NCBI GenBank assembly: GCA_020002185.1
Contig: CM034531.1
Coordinates: 43,470,367-43,534,366 of the forward strand
Reading direction: 5' to 3'
From: Paraescarpia echinospica
Taxonomy: Eukaryota > Annelida > Polychaeta > Sabellida > Siboglinidae
Length of the DNA: 64,000 bases
The notes below the pieces were generated by a model. That model worked only from the letters and a program-made list of their open reading frames with translations. It was not told the DNA's origin and searched no databases. Below, piece by piece: positions 42,140 through 57,349 of this stretch. Positions within the stretch are counted from its first letter, which is position 1; every line of letters begins with the position of its first letter. The position numbers and the translations under genes are program-made.

Positions 42140-43640
42140 ACGACAACTTGTATTCTCGTTTAAGTAATTTCAAATTTTGCAATCGTGTAATTTCAAACTG
42201 TTCCAGGCTTTTATACTTTTGACGATATTTGACTATAAGCAGAGATGCGTTTTATCGCCAGGTCCCACCCGCAACAGCCACTGTCCGCTGGTGATTGGAG
42301 CATACATTAAGGATCGTCTGACGAGTTACTTCCACGGTTATATTGACAACGTAAGTAGACAACCTGGAAATTAGTTCCCGCAACGCTGCCGCAGTAGCAG
42401 TACTAGCAACCGAAGCAGCTGCATCAACGTCAGAAACTACAGCACCAATAGCATAATTCTTCATAGACTAGTTTTCGTTATCGTTACCATCAGCGATGTT
42501 GACGTTCGCATCATTGTTTACAATGTTTTTGTTGGTGTTGTTGTTGATGACGTCGTTGCATTATAGATTGGTAGCTTGTCATTGCGACCTCCGATGGCGA
42601 TGTTCCTCCATTTGTGTTGTCATTGTGCTAAAACTGTTTCATCTAATTTTCAGATCTGCTTCTCCAAGCGGTACTGATTCAGTTATATTGTACCGAAGAC
42701 AATGACGTCTATCCACGCCACCGACCCTAACGTTGAGATGCTGTTGTCATAAGTGTCAGCAATATCCGGGAATCTGTTAACTTACAACTCGATGGCACTC
42801 GGCTGCATGTTCAAACACCCGTGTTCTTCGCAATACAAATAATCATACCAGCAATATTTATTTGATTACTCATTCATCACCACTGTCATTACCATCACCA
42901 GCTGTCACCTGCAATAACTGTGTCGCCATTATCGTTATCACCATAACCTTGGTCGTCATCATAATTACCACTAAAGCCTTCGTCATAATTATTATCTATA
43001 TATTAATATGCTAACTTTAGGTCATTGTAAATGCATCTCCCCGAGACGCCGAGGTCCACTCGCCCTTTCTGTGTCCATTCCCTTCCTTATACCATTCATC
43101 TCTGATGACTAAATGGTGGTGCATTTCAAAAAACGCAAACGACAGTTTTTTGTAAGTACTTCCGTGTTTTGATATGCTGTGTTTTATAATGGGCCATTCT
43201 TCTGACTAAGATAATTGAGTGGCGTTCACTCTCCTCCGTAGTGCTCCACTTTTAAGAAGGAGTTTTAAATGACCGAGACACTGTAATGGTGTTAATTGTT
43301 GTTTTGCTTGTTGCGTCCATGGGGTGTAAGCTAGTCGGCGTCACAGCGAACACAACAGTGTCATTGACACGAAACATAGGAGAACCTGTTCAATTCAATG
43401 TTTGCATCAACCTCGCATGCCAGGGGTAATAGTTGACTTGCATTTAGCCAACGCAATACATGGAAGTTTGCTAAAGCAGTAATTTCACCCATGTAGTGTC
43501 CTTGTGTCAGAGAAAGTGTTTGGATGCAATTAATGCAGGACCCATATGGGACAGTACGTCATTATTATATATAGTTTCGTGTTCAACATCACCATAACAA
43601 TATATTAAAGTGGCCACAACGTTATAACCGCAACCACATT
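42140..43640. other. Non-coding stretch, nothing recognised
   Basis: Mixed composition with no motif-bearing frame on either strand. A CATCA/TTACCATCA-rich segment lies at about 42870-42990. Confidence 0.4.
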
Positions 43641-44570
43641 GACAACACCTATGCAGTGTTGTACCTCGCGCCTCTAATACTGTGATATGCACAAGCAAAG
43701 ATAGGGATGACACATCTGACTGACCACCTGTACAGAGTTGATGAAACCCAAACCGTCATTTTTTGCATAAGAGGAAAATTGGAAAGAAATGCACCATTGT
43801 GGGACATACAACTAATGGTAAAGGAATCGGGGAACGCCGTAGTGCTATTCTTCGTAACACAAACCAATACATTTATTTCTCACAACACCCTCTATATGAG
43901 GTAAGAAGAGGGGGGCCATCCGTCTGTTTAAGACTGATTACACGAGAATTATGTATACAAAAATAAGTACGTAGTTCGTGTAATAACACTAATATACGAA
44001 TATATGGACTATGTGTATTATTCAATACGTTTTTCAGATCGCATCATCGTGTGTTTCCCAATTACAGTCATATTTGGTCATAAAACGATATGGCAGTATT
44101 TTTGAGTTAACGCATTATATATCAATTCGTTACTGTGACAATAAACAAATATAACTCTAGGATAATCGGGTAGTGTTTCCTCCTTAACGCCTGCGGATGA
44201 CGTCATATTGATATGCGTCTGACATTTAGTCTTTCCGAAGCGCATCCTGCATCATCTCTTCTGTAAAGCACATACATTTAAATAATTCCAATATCAATGA
44301 TAACATTAAACATTTCATGGAAATGTTCATCAAGTTGGAAGAATAATTTTAAATCAAATTATCACTCACAACGTTCAGGGGAGTTTCAAAGGTGTAGTTG
44401 TGTTATAACAAAATTAAACAATAACAATGTTTGTTTAGTGTTCTGTATAAAGCAGATACATTTTACAACATAATACGTCGATGCACGGCGCGCGGCACTG
44501 CACCACAAGCGATAACAGATCCTTCCGTAGCATTAACTACATTATCGTAAATATACGTGAGGAATAGTTT
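43640..44570. other. Unassigned stretch with short open frames
   Basis: Frames of 65-72 codons overlap on both strands around 43.65-43.97 kb, but none shows a family signature or convincing splice sites. No gene is called. Confidence 0.35.
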
Positions 44571-44587
44571 CGTCATTCCTACATATG

Positions 44588-44629
44588 CACACACACGCAC
44601 ACGTACAGCACTTGTGCACGCACGCATAT

Positions 44630-44660
<31 letters not shown>

Positions 44661-44692
44661 ACACACGCATGCACGCACACACTCACGCACAC
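44588..44692 (+). repeat. (CA)n-rich microsatellite
   Basis: CA runs interrupted by CG and CT dinucleotides. Confidence 0.95.
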
Positions 44693-44829
44693 TTAAAAGG
44701 GGCAAATATCTTAACAAGAAAAGGTTGCAACGTTTAAGACAAACTACTGTTTAAAACAAACGTAAGGCGTGTATTGTGGTTGGCGTTTACCTTGTTATTT
44801 TGCTAACCATTTCAACACCTCCTGCCTAC

Positions 44830-44947
44830 CTGAATTCGCGATGAATCGTAAGGCTTGCTTGTTGTACACCCATAGACAACTGCCGACTTTGACCCTTACA
44901 CGCCCTTTCGAAAGAACATGAGACACGATCCCGGTTTTACCTAGAGT
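44830..44947 (-). CDS. Exon: second half of a Mind-bomb-type SH3-like domain
   Basis: The acceptor TTGGTTGTAG (ending at 44948) opens the frame TLGKTGIVSHVLSKGRVRVK, then VGSCLWVYNKQALRF. A CAG|GTAGGC donor closes the exon at 44830 in phase 1. Gly-(K)-x-G-x-V...G-x-V-x-V with a following hydrophobic strand and an A/L-rich end is the second half of the SH3-like domain found in Mind bomb/HERC2-type proteins and related invertebrate kinases. It joins in frame (phase 0) to the exon at 45356-45507. Because the entry phase of the pair (1) equals the exit phase (1), the two exons form a duplicable module. The remainder of this gene was not located. Confidence 0.6.
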
Positions 44948-45355
44948 CTACAACCAAAATGTGTCAATCTAATAATGAACATAGACTGTGTTACACGCTT
45001 AAAACATTGTCTTGCAAACTCGCACCAATTCAGTATCCACGTCTTTTGAAGTGGTTATAAAACTACGTTACCAGTTGACACATGTGCAGCTTGTGTTATC
45101 ATAATATTGGGTTCAGAAAGAAACACGTAGACAAACACTAATATTAATGTCACGAGTAGCACTTCCTTTAAATGCAGGGACACCGTTATAGGTAACCATC
45201 TTGGGAACGAGTCTTGTTGCGTCGTTTTTTTGTTGTTGGCAAAGTGTGAAGGATAATAAAAAAATACTTCAGTGACACCGACGGTGTGACTGTATGCAAA
45301 TTTTACAAACATCCATCGCATACATTTGTCATTACAGTCTGAAAGAAGTCCGAAC

Positions 45356-45507
45356 CTCTCGCATGTTCTGGTGCCACCCTCCGTGAGCGCCATCCTGAAG
45401 AGCTCTGACCTTCTGATAGGAGTCCAATACCAACACGAAATCGCCGTATTGGAGACATATGTCAGAAGTTTCGACGATCTTCAGCAGTTTGGGGTTGACA
45501 AAACCAC
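45356..45507 (-). CDS. Exon: first half of a Mind-bomb-type SH3-like domain
   Basis: The acceptor GGTGTTAG (ending at 45508) opens GGFVNPKLLKIVETSD, then ICLQYGDFVLVLDSYQKVRA, then LQDGAHGGWHQNMRE. The donor GAG|GTTCGG ends the exon at 45356 in phase 0. The YGDFVLV...VRALQ...HGGWxxxM pattern aligns with FGVGERVLV...ATRLQHHHSGWSKKM in the exon at 53188-53283, and both exons end at the same residue with an AG|GTTCG donor, so they are homologous exons. The entry phase (1) means it cannot simply follow the terminal exon at 52766-52888. It probably belongs to a paralogous neighbouring gene. Confidence 0.6.
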
Positions 45508-45529
45508 CTAACACCAAACATGCGTTTAC

Positions 45530-46110
45530 GTGTAGGTGACACCAGAATAGATGCACTGCCAAATATAACAACATGATATATTATAAAAGCTTCTTTCGGA
45601 CATTTCATGACGTCTTATTTATATAGAATATTGACCGGTTAGCCTAGCGAATATCAAACGACATCAGAGGTCGTCAGTCTAATCAGATTAAACATGTACG
45701 TGTTGGCTATTATTGTCTGCTTACTTCGTGCTATTTATACATTTCACCAAAACGTCGCCGTGACCGTCCACTTTGTTCACAATGCCTTTCATTCCAAGCA
45801 CCTGAAAACAGACCATGCTTATTATGCAGCGTGTACAACGACAAGAACAACAGTAATACTAATACCAACTAGAGCATGAAGGTAAGTTCTTACGTAGCGA
45901 GGTATCCATCGTTTGGACTGTTCACCGTGTTATACTTTACTCCAAGACATATATGGTCAATCGAGCACCAACTCGTTTACCCAAATCCACCACTGTCTAT
46001 AGCCAGGTACTCATGTATACAGCTGCGAACTGGAGCAACGTGGAGAGAAAGAACTTGCCCAAGATTCGAAAGCCGGTGAGAAGATCCAACGACATAGCTG
46101 TCGATTGAGA
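45530..46110. other. Intron or intergenic sequence, nothing recognised
   Basis: No motif-bearing frame. It lies upstream, on the minus strand, of the SH3-like exon pair. Confidence 0.35.
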
Positions 46111-46117
46111 GTCGGGT

Positions 46118-46518
46118 GTTCTACTCACAACACTACCGCATCCAACGTTCTACTCACTGCGTTACCGCGTCCGACGTTTCTAACACTACACTACCGCGTC
46201 CGACGTTCTACCACTACACTACCGCGTCCGACTTTCTACTCACTACACTACCGCGTCCGACGTTCTACTCGCTGCATTACCGCGTCCAACGTTCTACTCA
46301 CTACACTACCGCGTCCAACGTTCTACTCACTACACTACCGCGGCCGACGTTCTACTCACTGCACTACCGCGTCCGACGTTCAACTCACTAAACTACCACG
46401 TCCGACGTTCTACTAACTGCACTACCGCGTCCGACGTTCTACTCACAACATTACCGCGTGCGACGTTCTGCTCACTACACTTCCGCGACCGACGTTCTAC
46501 TCACTACACTACCACGCC
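46118..46518 (+). repeat. 29-bp minisatellite, about 14 copies
   Basis: The unit is TTCTACTCACTACACTACCG then CGTCCGACG, with many single-base variants. Frames through it are repeat artefacts, and there are no spacers, so it is not a CRISPR array. Confidence 0.95.
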
Positions 46519-46617
46519 CTTACAACGCTCAATACGTATAATTACATGTAGTTGTGCTGTGTTATGAAAGTGTGGTAAGATGTCCTGACTCAATTTTGAA
46601 TATTTATACCATCTACG

Positions 46618-46625
46618 TAGTGTGT

Positions 46626-46665
<40 letters not shown>

Positions 46666-46930
46666 ATGCGTGTGTATGTGCGAGTGTGTGTGTGTGTTTG
46701 TGTGTGGGTGTGTGGGTGTGTGGGTGTGTGGGTGTGTGAGTGAGTGTGAGCGTTTGTGCGTGCGTGTGTATGGGTGTGTGTGTATGTGTGTGTGGTGTGT
46801 GTGTGTGGGTATGTGGGTGTGTGTGCGGGCGTGCGTGTGTGTGTTTGTGTGGGTGTATGGGTGTGTGGGTGTGTAGGTGTGTGTGTGGGTGTGGGTGTGT
46901 GTGGGTGTAGTTGCGTGCGTGCGTATTTCG
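46618..46930 (+). repeat. (GT)n and (GGGTGT)n microsatellite
   Basis: A long GT-dominated tract with GGGTGT hexamer stretches. GGGTGT resembles, but is not, a telomere unit. Confidence 0.95.
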
Positions 46931-46939
46931 TATACTGAA

Positions 46940-47315
46940 TTTAAATACTAGTCTCGACTAATATCTCTTCACACGTTCTAGGGCCCCATTTTGAAATTTA
47001 CAACCCGCCGCGGTGTGTAATAGGCATGTCTGAGCCTTCGTGGTCAGGTCGGGGTTCAGGACATAGACGTCTACATACAATTGTATACATGTATCACTGG
47101 CCGCGCTGATACAGACTTAATGGCACTTAAATACAACACTCACCGCACTCATCTTTGAATTCCAACCGCCGCGACCTTCTTGTAGCCTTTCCATTTTATG
47201 TTGGTCTTTCTCGACGAGCACGACATCATACCTGCACCGTAATATGCAATGTTATGGTCCAAATGTCGATTGCCGTCTAACAATAAACTATAGGCAGCAT
47301 TACACAAATTACAAC
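46940..47315. other. Non-coding stretch, nothing recognised
   Basis: No supported feature before the hairpin at 47322. Confidence 0.4.
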
Positions 47316-47321
47316 TAGACA

Positions 47322-47350
47322 AATCCGCGAACGTAATATGTTCGCGGATT
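47322..47350. repeat. Perfect 11-bp stem hairpin
   Basis: AATCCGCGAAC, then a 7-nt loop GTAATAT, then GTTCGCGGATT. The stem is fully complementary and GC-rich in AT-rich surroundings. Confidence 0.9.
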
Positions 47351-47699
47351 ATAGTGTAACATTTATTTAATCAAAACCAACGAATGACGATGATGTAGCA
47401 TTTCTGCTATTTGTGGGTGTTTAAATCTACTTTCCCTAGGTTTAATTTGGTAAGTGAGGAAGGTCAAGCCAGTAGATAGGCAGATTGTTGACCAACCGCA
47501 TTAGTTACGTAATTACAGCAACTCGGTTGCAAATGCGCTCAGTGGGGCGTGGTATTCTTTTGCCAGCGTTTCTAGGCAAGCAGGTGGTTTCACTGTATCT
47601 TAGAGGGTGTTGCACAATGCATAGCTTGAATTGTATATTGTATTAGTCAACAGAATGATGGAAACCGGTCATATGATGTGTAAATAGGTCCGCTTATAT

Positions 47700-48260
47700 A
47701 AACATCTGTCATACGCATTTCGCCAGTTGTGCTCTGGCGAAGGACTGGGACAGATCCAGGGTTGAACGACACAGGTTGTCATGCTGCCAAGAGAATGGCG
47801 AATCAAGTCGTGAAGTGTGGTGGGAATCGTTAACGTGGGTTACGTTCCCAATTTTTTTTGCGACATTCAGGGTCAAAGAGTGACTGTTCGAGTTTCGAAG
47901 AAGCCATGCCGCCACGTCAGCGGTTTATTGAAGAAACTTTCCGGTCGGCCCTGACGTCCGAGAACGGCTGTCACGGCAAATATTTGCGTCGATGAGCGAA
48001 ACTCGCGACGCGCTCATCCCAGCTCGGGCCATCCTCGACTTCATCCGACAGCGTGACCGAATGCGACTCGAGAATTCGTAGCGGCCGGCGGTAAGCGTAT
48101 ACTGCCCGGCGTCGTCATTCGCGCGGACCCATTCGTCCGACTTCTCAATCGTTTGCGACCAGGCAAGACCACTCGTTCGAAGGACGGACGCGACTCGAGA
48201 ATTCGTAGCGGCCGGCGTCATCACTCGTGCGGCCGAGATACACCGTTCTGATTGTTTTCT
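47700..48260. other. GC-rich island with a 28-bp direct duplication
   Basis: GCGACTCGAGAATTCGTAGC followed by GGCCGGCG occurs at about 48063-48090 and again at about 48189-48216, 126 bp apart. Composition is much more GC-rich than the flanks. A minus-strand frame (47925-48224) and a plus-strand start (ATGCCGCCACGTCAGCGG at 47905) exist, but neither matches a family I know. It might hold an exon, but I cannot assign one. Confidence 0.4.
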
Positions 48261-48418
48261 GAGCTCGGCGTGATGACTTCATCAAACGTTCGTATAGGTT
48301 CCAGATGGGATTAGCCCGATGTAAATGTATATTTTATAATTGAACGTTTCTATTATTTGTTGTTTTATGAATGGTAGTTATATGTGGTTTTGAAGTGAGG
48401 TAGTATTACCCTTGAAGT

Positions 48419-48422
48419 GTAC

Positions 48423-48471
<49 letters not shown>
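48419..48471. repeat. (TA)n microsatellite
   Basis: Self-complementary TATATA tract with one GT interruption. Confidence 0.95.
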
Positions 48472-48477
<6 letters not shown>

Positions 48478-48479
48478 AA

Positions 48480-49037
48480 CGGATTACTCTAATGAGAGTC
48501 CGTGTATTTATCTTATGGGATTTGTTCTTAGATAACACTTGGCGCCTAGTGTTTGGTCGTGTAGTGGAACAATCCACATTAGAAAGGAAGAGGATTGGAT
48601 AACTGAAAGATTAATTGTTACTTTCTTAGTTAGATAGATTCAAGGATTCAGTGTTATTGTTTATTATGTTCTGTTAAGATTTGGTTACGGGATTTCTATA
48701 TTCTTTTCATCTTTGCTAATTAAGATACTTACCTAAAGGAAGATATCTCGTAATAAAGTTTATTAAATTTTACTCGTTCTTTGTTGCTTGTTCACTTTAA
48801 CCGTACTTTCTCATATGCATTGACCTTAACATATAACAACCCTACTAGACCTGAACCAACTAATGTACGGATACCTCTTTAATCCGCGACATATGACGAT
48901 TTATCATATAAAACAAAAGACGATATACCGTCAATAGACATAACTATAAAAACACGATGAAATGATTAATATGAAATGTCCGTCGAAGTTTTCAAGAAGA
49001 GGAAACACGCATGTCAACAGCTATATAACATTGTTTA
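48480..49037. other. Non-coding stretch, nothing recognised
   Basis: AT-rich sequence left of the piggyBac element. Confidence 0.4.
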
Positions 49038-49172
49038 TTAAAACCCACTTTCTGCTGACTTTTTTTCGGTTCATTTTCTGATATTACGTTGTCTAAACAT
49101 GTCAATGAGCAGTAGCATTTTAATTTTCACATTTTAACTTTTATTTTTAAAATGGGAGCATTAATTCAAAAT

Positions 49173-49206
49173 GTCCCATTAATGGGACGCTAGCAGTAAG
49201 CGGTAT
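49173..49206 (+). repeat. Internal copy of the piggyBac right end
   Basis: GTCCCATTAATGGGACGCTA followed by GCAGTAAGCGGT near the left end is a direct, diverged copy of the right-end sequence GTCCCATTAATGGATCACCA then GCAGAAAGTGGG (51373-51404). The first 16 bases (49173-49188) form a perfect palindrome. Confidence 0.75.
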
Positions 49207-49339
49207 CATACTCACTTAATTAACATATACAACAATTATTGCCAGGAACTCATCCACAGACCCATCCACCCATTAATTTTTACAAATTAAATGCGGTTTG
49301 GATTCACCGAGCTGGTAACAAAATAATATTGTTATTTCC

Positions 49340-50606
49340 CCACATACAAAAAGTTGTAAACAAATAAAATCGGAGGAGATCTAGAGGCAACATTGTGAAC
49401 GCAAGAGACATCCTGTACAGCAGCCACGCGTTTTGTACCGCCATATCGGACAGGAAGGCGAACAGGGGCCACCAATTCCGATGTTCTGGTCCATCCTATC
49501 CACACGTTTCATTCTACAGTTTGATGAGCTTCGGTTGCTCCACTTGGATCGTTTTTTCTCTTTGGCAGACCACCAGCTGATTTTTTTCCCAAAGGAAAGA
49601 CTCCATGTACATTTGATAACTACGTGACCACGGAATTGTCATTCCAGGAGCAGATCACGATGTTGTCTATGTGGTTATGCCTATAATCATAGCTGCCTAG
49701 ATTCTCTTTGGCTAGGGCTTTGATCTTGATTGGACATTGCTCGACGCGGTTCGATCTCGTGGTTCCTGTACCGCCAAGTCCCCTTTTTGCCAGTGCATGC
49801 AGTATATTCATTCCCGCAAAGAAGTTGTTGAAGTAGATGTGGAATGGGGGCCCTTCGGCAAATGAGACACAAGGTTCATCACGATGGAATGTCCCAAGCC
49901 AACAGCCTTGTCGTAACCAGATTGAGAACCCTGGTATGGTTCAACGTGCACAGCCTACCCATCAAATGCATTGCGTCATGCTGTGTCTTCCAAAATACGG
50001 GATCATCGACTCGTCTATTGAGAGGTCCTGTTCAAGCGGGAAAAACTGCATACACCGGGTATTGAGAAGATCGTACAGCGGTCTCACCTTAGCCATCCTA
50101 TTGTTTGGCTGCAGGTGTTCTTTGTCTGCCAGGTGTAAGTACCTTATAAGGCAGTCGAACCTGTTGCGGGTCATCATTTTGGCAATTGCTGTATTGTGCA
50201 CATCATCGGCAGGCTCCCAATACATCGGTCTTCGTGGCAATGGGTTGTTGCCTGAGATGAACAACATCGACAGAAAGGCCTTGATGATGATCCGTCTCTG
50301 TTGCATAATTTGCTTCCTTGATTGTATCAGTGGAATCAGTGCCATTAATCCTTACAGAATAGACAGCCCATTCATAAGATGTAATAGTTGCCTCAGCCTG
50401 CGATCTGAGTTGAGCTCCTGGAAGGTTGATGACAGACAACCCACCCAAGGCTTCTTCGCCCCGCTGTCTTCGTCAGAGTTAGCGCTATCGCCAGGTGGTT
50501 GGAAATAGATAGTCGCGCCTGTCATCGGGAAGACAGCTTCCTCAAACATCGCGATCACTTCATTCAAAGTGAAGCGCCTAGTGGCAAAATAATAAACTGT
50601 CACACA
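49340..50606 (-). pseudogene. piggyBac (PGBD-like) transposase pseudogene
   Basis: Pieces in three frames read in order. The N terminus is FTLNEVIAMFEEAVFP...SDEDSG. Then come PGAQLRSQAEATITSYEW and IKAFLSMLFISGNN. The core is NTAIAKMMTRNRFDCLIRYL, MAKVRPLYDLLN, QFFPLEQDLSIDESMIPYFGRH (first catalytic Asp), then PPFHIYFNNFFAGMNILHAL, where the second catalytic Asp of the usual YFDNFF is Asn. NRVEQCPIK, GSYDYRHNHIDNIVICSWNDNSVV, a VDRMDQN (third Asp region) and NAWLLYRMSLAFTMLPLDLLRFYL follow. At least four frameshifts are present. Dead on two counts: frame and active site. Confidence 0.9.
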
Positions 50607-51409
50607 AATATGTTATAGCCAAATTAAAAATATATTGCTCATTGTTAGAATCGTTATTTTTATTTCTAAACAAGTATAGTTGCTATAATACTATTGTTTC
50701 TGAAAGAGTGAGTGTATAACATGGATTTGTATTAAGATTTTTTTTTCTCATTTTTATTATTATTATTAATGGTATTCATATTATTGTATTTATTATTACA
50801 ACGTTGTTGCTGTGGTATGGCAGGCGAGGTTAAATATGGGCATGGTAACGACTCGCTTAACTTTGGGGTAAGTATATGCCAGAATAGTTCATAATTAGGT
50901 CAAAATTATGTCAACTGTACACAAGATACCTTTCAAAAATATTACATCCAAATACACAACAAAATGTGACCACTTGCAGCTTGTGTACCAGAGATGACGT
51001 CATTGTGGCCTATTGCTGCTTGTGTCCCACATCTGGGACACCTAATTTCAAGGCTCTTGGAACCAGAAATGTTATTAACATTGTTGGTCATCTATTTGAT
51101 GTGGTTTAGAAGGTGTTGATGATGTGAAATATTGTGATTGAATATGTATTTGACTGATTAAAAAAATTGAAAAAGGACTCACCCTTTGCATGTAGTGTTT
51201 GCAGCTGCCATTTTCAGAACACAACTCCAAAAATGGAGTAAGACAAAGCAAAATACAGAATTGATTTTAGTAAATTAAACGCGAGTGAAATATAGTCATA
51301 TAGTAAAACATTAAAACCAAAGTTGGCAATAAATATAAACATTTGCTTTTGGTGATGTTTATTTAAAATAACGTCCCATTAATGGATCACCAGCAGAAAG
51401 TGGGTTAAC

Positions 51410-52120
51410 CAATTTTATTATTTAATACACTAATATTGTAAGTGCATCTCCTCCCATGTGCCAAGATACAGACGCATCTTTCTATGATCATTCGCTTCAT
51501 TGGACCATTGGCGTTCGATCCATCAATTGGAGATGTGTTAAAACACAGAAGTAGTTGTTTACAGTTAGCGGAAAATAACTGATGAAACATTTGCCAGAGG
51601 GCAAAACTAGCGCTACGTTCAATTTACCTGGATATTATTATGGACTGTATGCAATGCTGTAATTGGCATAAGACCACATTAAGGATTCTTCTGTCATTAC
51701 AGTGAAAGAGAGTCCTTGAAAATAGCGCTTTGGTGTGAATTTATTTCCAGCAGTTTTACGGGGTACGAGAAGTTCACGCATTTTTCACAGCATCTGTGTC
51801 AATGGAGGTTGAATATGCTGTAAAAATTTCAAGAAGTTTGGTAGAGAAACTTTGCAGGAAATGAAGAAAACGTCATAATGGCCTACTATGTAAAATCAAA
51901 TGTAGTCTTACCCCAATTAAATGGTCAGAAGGAACAAGTGTACGATCAAAGTACTGTAAACGTGTTAACAGCTGCTTTTTGTTTGTTGCTCCAGTGATGG
52001 GTGCACAGAACAGTATAGTGAAACACGATACACGTTTAAGAAAAGGCAAGGGGTCATACGTGTGTTGTATAACAAAACAACAGGATAATTGCGACTATAT
52101 ATAATGAGCTACTAGGTGTG
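51410..52120. other. Non-coding stretch, nothing recognised
   Basis: Anonymous sequence between the piggyBac element and the 3' end of the kinase gene. No AATAAA signal was seen in the first 265 bp after the kinase stop. Confidence 0.4.
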
Positions 52121-52128
52121 CCACGTAC

Positions 52129-52209
52129 CTCTTAAACGGCAGTGACGTGTCCTCGTCCACGGCACTGACATTGTCACACGACTCGAGCAGCGCTGAGTTG
52201 TACGCCCAA
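52129..52209 (-). CDS. Weak exon candidate
   Basis: An 81-bp open stretch lies between the acceptor TAACTTCAG (ending 52210) and a strong donor AG|GTACGT (starting 52128), giving WAYNSALLESCDNVSAVDED and TSLPFK in one frame. It lies downstream of the kinase stop codon, so it would need alternative splicing or a separate transcript. No family recognised. Confidence 0.2.
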
Positions 52210-52224
52210 CTGAAGTTACGATGG

Positions 52225-52255
52225 CATTACATGATTACATGATTACATGATTACA
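52225..52255 (+). repeat. ATTACATG tandem repeat
   Basis: Four ATTACATG(A) units. Confidence 0.85.
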
Positions 52256-52765
52256 TGCTTCACGAGTAAACCAAACACTCTTATCTGTAATACACCTTGC
52301 ACACACGAATGGGGGTAAAAGTAATGTTACCAGATTCAAATAATTATTACAAATAGTCAAGTAGTAACAATAGGTTTTAGCAAACACAATGTTATTGTAA
52401 TAGTAGTTGGATGCTGTGTAATAGAGGTTGATGTATTACTTTTAAGTTACATATCAAACACATCGAACCATCAATTTCATTAGCATTTTGTTTGTCGTCA
52501 GTATATCAACCTGAATCCGTATCGTGTCAATAGGTAATGACAGGTGTCAGGTGTTTATACAGCAGGAGACACATGGAGTGTGACTGAGCACTGCAAGGCT
52601 AAATGCAGTCAGTGGTACTCTGAAACCTATTCCTTGGCCAACTATCATTTTCATAAATGCCTATGGATCCATAGCCCAAATGCTTGTCGTTCATTAACAG
52701 ATAATACACAAGACCAAACAAACATACACAGCATCACGTATTGTACGTGTTTGCACAGACTAACA

Positions 52766-57207
<4,442 letters not shown>

Positions 57208-57247
57208 CTAAAAACACACGTTGGAGGATCATAGGTAAACAACAGCA

Positions 57248-57251
<4 letters not shown>

Positions 57252-57342
<91 letters not shown>
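57252..57342 (+). repeat. (CA)n microsatellite upstream of the kinase gene
   Basis: About 45 CA dinucleotides, 45 bp upstream (on the minus strand) of the putative start codon. Confidence 0.98.
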
Positions 57343-57344
<2 letters not shown>

Positions 57345-57349
57345 AGGGA

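Larger units (their letters stand above)
49042..51404 (-). mobile_element. piggyBac-superfamily DNA transposon, defective
   Basis: TTAA target sites lie at 49038-49041 and 51405-51408. The right terminus (minus strand) reads CCCACTTTCTGCTGGTGATC and the left terminus reads CCCACTTTCTGCTGAC, preceded by two extra A residues, so the terminal inverted repeats are about 14-16 bp. The total of about 2.36 kb is the normal size for an autonomous piggyBac. The central region encodes a broken transposase. It lies left of the kinase gene and right of the 45.4-kb exon pair. Confidence 0.88.

Noticed and set aside
43649..43966. Overlapping 65-72-codon frames on both strands as exons
   Set aside because: No family motif, mutually antisense and lacking strong splice sites.
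46105..46518. CRISPR-like regular repeat array
   Set aside because: The 29-bp units are contiguous with no unique spacers, and the setting is an animal genome. It is a minisatellite.
46618..46930. Interstitial telomere-like GGGTGT tract
   Set aside because: Units are GT-dominated and irregular and do not match TTAGGG or a known invertebrate telomere repeat.
47925..48224. Minus-strand 99-codon frame in the GC-rich island as a gene
   Set aside because: No recognisable motif, splice context or homologous neighbour. GC-rich sequence leaves frames open by chance. Kept only as a finding.
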